From Eutypa lata (Eukaryota > Ascomycota > Sordariomycetes > Xylariales > Diatrypaceae), in assembly GCA_022661535.1 (NCBI GenBank), contig JAKULF010000009.1, positions 1,240,001 through 1,304,000 on the forward strand: a stretch of 64,000 bases of DNA, written 5' to 3'. The position numbers and the translations under genes are program-made. Shown here piece by piece: positions 61,588 to 64,000 of the stretch. Numbering within the stretch: position 1 is the first letter of the stretch; each line of letters begins with the position of its first letter. The notes under the pieces are model-generated. The model was not told the origin of the DNA, searched no databases, and was given only the letters and a program-made list of their open reading frames with translations.

Positions 61588-64000
61588 CTATTTTGCAGCC
61601 AGCCTAGCCGTCCACATCCTCGCTCCCAATTTCGCCAATCCCAGTATACTGTCGCTACGCATGATCTCCAGCACGGAAACCTCAATGGTAAACCGGAGAC
61701 GCAACGAATTGCGCACCTCGATGGCAACAAGCGAGTCGATGCCTAATGTCGCAAGTTCCGCCCTGACGTCGAGCTCTTCAACTGGCTTCATCATGAAACT
61801 GAAAAAGGCGACGCCAATGCTGCGCGCGAGCTGCTCAACAAAGGCATCCTGCGCCAGGACGGATGGGTCGGTTTCGACCGCCGCTAGCAATCTCCGTATT
61901 GCCGCATCTTCGCTGCTGTCACCACCCGTTGTTGTTCCCCCGGCCGCGTCGCCATCTCGGCTGGCTTCCGCAGCATCGGCTTCGAGGTTACGGTACAGGC
62001 TCAGGCGAGCGTCGCGTCTCCACACATTCCGGTTCTGCGGAGACGACAGCGGAATTGTAGATCGCATAGCTAGAGCAACCTGGCTGTCCGACACGAACGA
62101 TGATTCGTCTGGCCTGCGTCGTCTTGGGATTGACTTCTGGATGGCTAGTTGAAGAGAGTCAAGTACGTCCTGCTCTCGTAGGAAGTGGTGCGACGTCGTC
62201 TCGAAGAAGTGGATCAGATCTGGCCGCCCGGCAACAAACCCCACGTCGGCAACAGCGCCTACATCGAGTACAGATGCTGGAAGCCCTAACCCGTGACGAA
62301 ACTGCACAAAAGCGTCGAGGAATGCGCTTCCTGCCGCGTAGTTTGCTTGGCCGCGCTGTCCGTTGAGGCCGGCAAAAGAGCTGAACAGAACAAAGAAGTC
62401 TAAGGGCTGCCGCGCCAGCACCGTGTGCAGGTTCCACGTCCCCTGGATCTTGGGAGCAGTCACAGCTTCCCACGCCTCAAACGGCATGTCCATGAATAGA
62501 TGGTCTCGCAGCACCACGGACAACTGGATTGCTCCGGCGATGGGGGCCCGGGCTTGGTTAACGGTACGAACCACGTCGTCCATTTCGGTGACACTACCCG
62601 TCACGACATCGACGGTGCACGTGGACACTTCCAGTGCTTTAACCAGGGCCACTTCTTTCTGCTTCTTGCCACCACTCCGCGAAAGAAAAATGAGATGTTT
62701 AGCCCAATTTTCGACCATCCACATAGCGATGGATCGACCGAGCCCACCGAGGCCACCAACAAGTAGATAGGAGACTTCGGCGCGGAAGGAAAACCCCTGC
62801 CGCGCGGGTTTGGCTGTGATCATGGACACATCTTCGGGGATGCGGACGACGAGCTTCCTATATGCTGACCTTTCTGCATGGTTCGGATAGCGGATTCGAC
62901 GTCAGCTGCGTCAAACACCAGGATGGGCCTAATGGGCTTGAGAGCCCCAGTACGGTAGTACCCCATGAACTGCTCAGCCAGCTTTCGGATGCGATCTGGC
63001 TGCTTCGTAATGATGGGCCACATTTCGATGCCGAAAAAGGCGCGGTTACCCTCGAAGGACTCCATGTCGAGACGTCCCTGGCCGAGAAAGTCGCGTTTCC
63101 CAATCTCTACCATGCTGCCAAACTCGGCAACACACTTCCACTGCGAAGGGGTTGTTTAGTTAGAACATGACGGCGTAACAGTGTTTGGCCTAGATATCAA
63201 CTTACCGAGGCGTGCAACAGCTCCCCAGATAGAGAATTCAGAACGACGTCGACCCCACGATTGCCTGTCTCGCGCATAATGCCGGGAAGGAAACTGGCGT
63301 CTCGCGAGGAGAAAATATGAGACCGCGGAAGCCCAAATGTGTCGGTCAGGTATTGTACCTTATCAGGGCTTCCTACCGTGGCGTAGATCTTATTGACACC
63401 GATCATCCGACAGATGTATATGGCTGCCAGTCCAACACCTCCACATGCCGAGTGGATCAGTATGGTCTGTCCTTTCTCCAGCCGTGCTAGATTGACGACT
63501 CCGTGGATGACGGTGGGGTAGACGCATGGCATTCCTGCTGCTTCCTCAAAACTTAGTTCGTCTGGTATCTTTATGGAGCGGGACGCCGCCGTCCTTGTCA
63601 TGGTGGCGTAGGCGTCCTGGGTGATAGCCATGACCCTATCCCCGACGGAGAGATCTGTGACATCAGGCCCCACAGCGCGACCAACCCCAGAGCATTCGAC
63701 ACCAAATCCATCTCCTGCTCCCGTGGGCCCGTTGATAATTCCCATGGCAACGAGGGTATCCTGATATTATATTTCAGCGCCATTAGAAATGAATGAATCA
63801 AGTACAAAAGAGTATAAAAAGAGGTACATCAGTGACTCAGGGGACAGGAGAGATAGATTTGGAAGGGTATGTATACGGGGAAGAGTAATAAATGTTAGTC
63901 GGGCCCACGTGGAAAGCTCCCTGCGGTTGTGATAATGACCTACCTTGAAGTTCATGCCTACGGCTCGAATATCAATATATACCTCCTCGCCAGTTAGATC
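61588..64000 (-). CDS. Highly reducing polyketide synthase, C-terminal part (ER-KR-ACP), partial
   Basis: The gene enters from the right edge on the minus strand; only the end is visible. Exons: 64000-63944 (partial), 63760-63206 and 63140-61588, with introns of 183 and 65 nt. The enoylreductase begins VYIDIRAVGMNFKDTLVAMG and includes the NADPH loop IHSACGGVGLAAI and SLSGELLHASWKCVAEFGSM. The ketoreductase has VSYLLVGGLGGLGRSIA, catalytic Ser in LFSSFAG and Tyr in GQANYAAGSAF. The acyl carrier protein has its phosphopantetheine Ser in LGIDSLVAIEVRN, and the chain ends soon after, with no release domain. Together these mark an iterative HR-PKS of the lovastatin-nonaketide type. Between ER and KR (62856-62858) one base is missing: MQKGQHIG and KLVVRIPEDVS are conserved neighbours but lie in different frames. 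This is either a disabling mutation or a sequence error. Confidence 0.9.

Overview
This window is nuclear DNA from a filamentous ascomycete (Pezizomycotina). Genes have short spliceosomal introns (about 48-220 nt) with GTAAGT-like donors, CTAAC/CTAAG-like branch sites and CAG/TAG acceptors, and coding regions are GC-rich against AT-richer spacers. The gene content includes a Zn2Cys6 regulator, a highly reducing polyketide synthase, a DUF6604 protein, a PL20 glucuronan lyase and a VPS9-ankyrin-PX-BAR protein. Frequent CTAGGTAG-type spacer repeats would suit a Sordariomycete such as Xylariales, but that placement is a guess.

The left part (1-41 kb) is mostly housekeeping with large gene-free spacers. 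In order it holds a secreted glucuronan lyase (596-1366, +), a disrupted copy of a large fungal-only hypothetical family (1967-4623, -), a spliced 63-residue protein (5697-5953, -), phosphoglucomutase (7977-9916, -), oligoribonuclease (10793-11447, -), a SAM methyltransferase (12476-13525, +), a VRL1/VARP-like endosomal GEF (15366-19708, +), a 5.4 kb gene-free block, an unidentified 569-residue protein (25114-26885, +), tRNA-His (27839-27909, -), a nitroreductase (29414-30094, +), a very acidic protein (31088-32548, +), OLA1 (33520-34984, -), a PPPDE/DeSI peptidase (36278-37173, +), and the divergent mitochondrial pair uS11m (37718-38482, -) and TIM44 (38957-40678, +).

The right part (42.3-64 kb) looks like one side of a secondary-metabolite gene cluster. 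It has a Zn2Cys6 transcription factor divergently paired with a short-chain dehydrogenase, then a Baeyer-Villiger-type flavin monooxygenase, a second short-chain dehydrogenase, an L-amino-acid-oxidase-like flavoenzyme, a DUF6604 protein, an FMO-type monooxygenase, and the ER-KR-ACP end of a highly reducing polyketide synthase that runs off the right edge. The working model (inference) is a reduced polyketide chain made by the PKS and tailored by three flavoenzymes and two dehydrogenases. The PKS carries an apparent one-base deletion between ER and KR, so the cluster may be decaying, or the assembly has an error there.

Exon boundaries were worked out by hand from splice signals and reading-frame continuity. 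Product names rest on recognised motifs, not on database searches.
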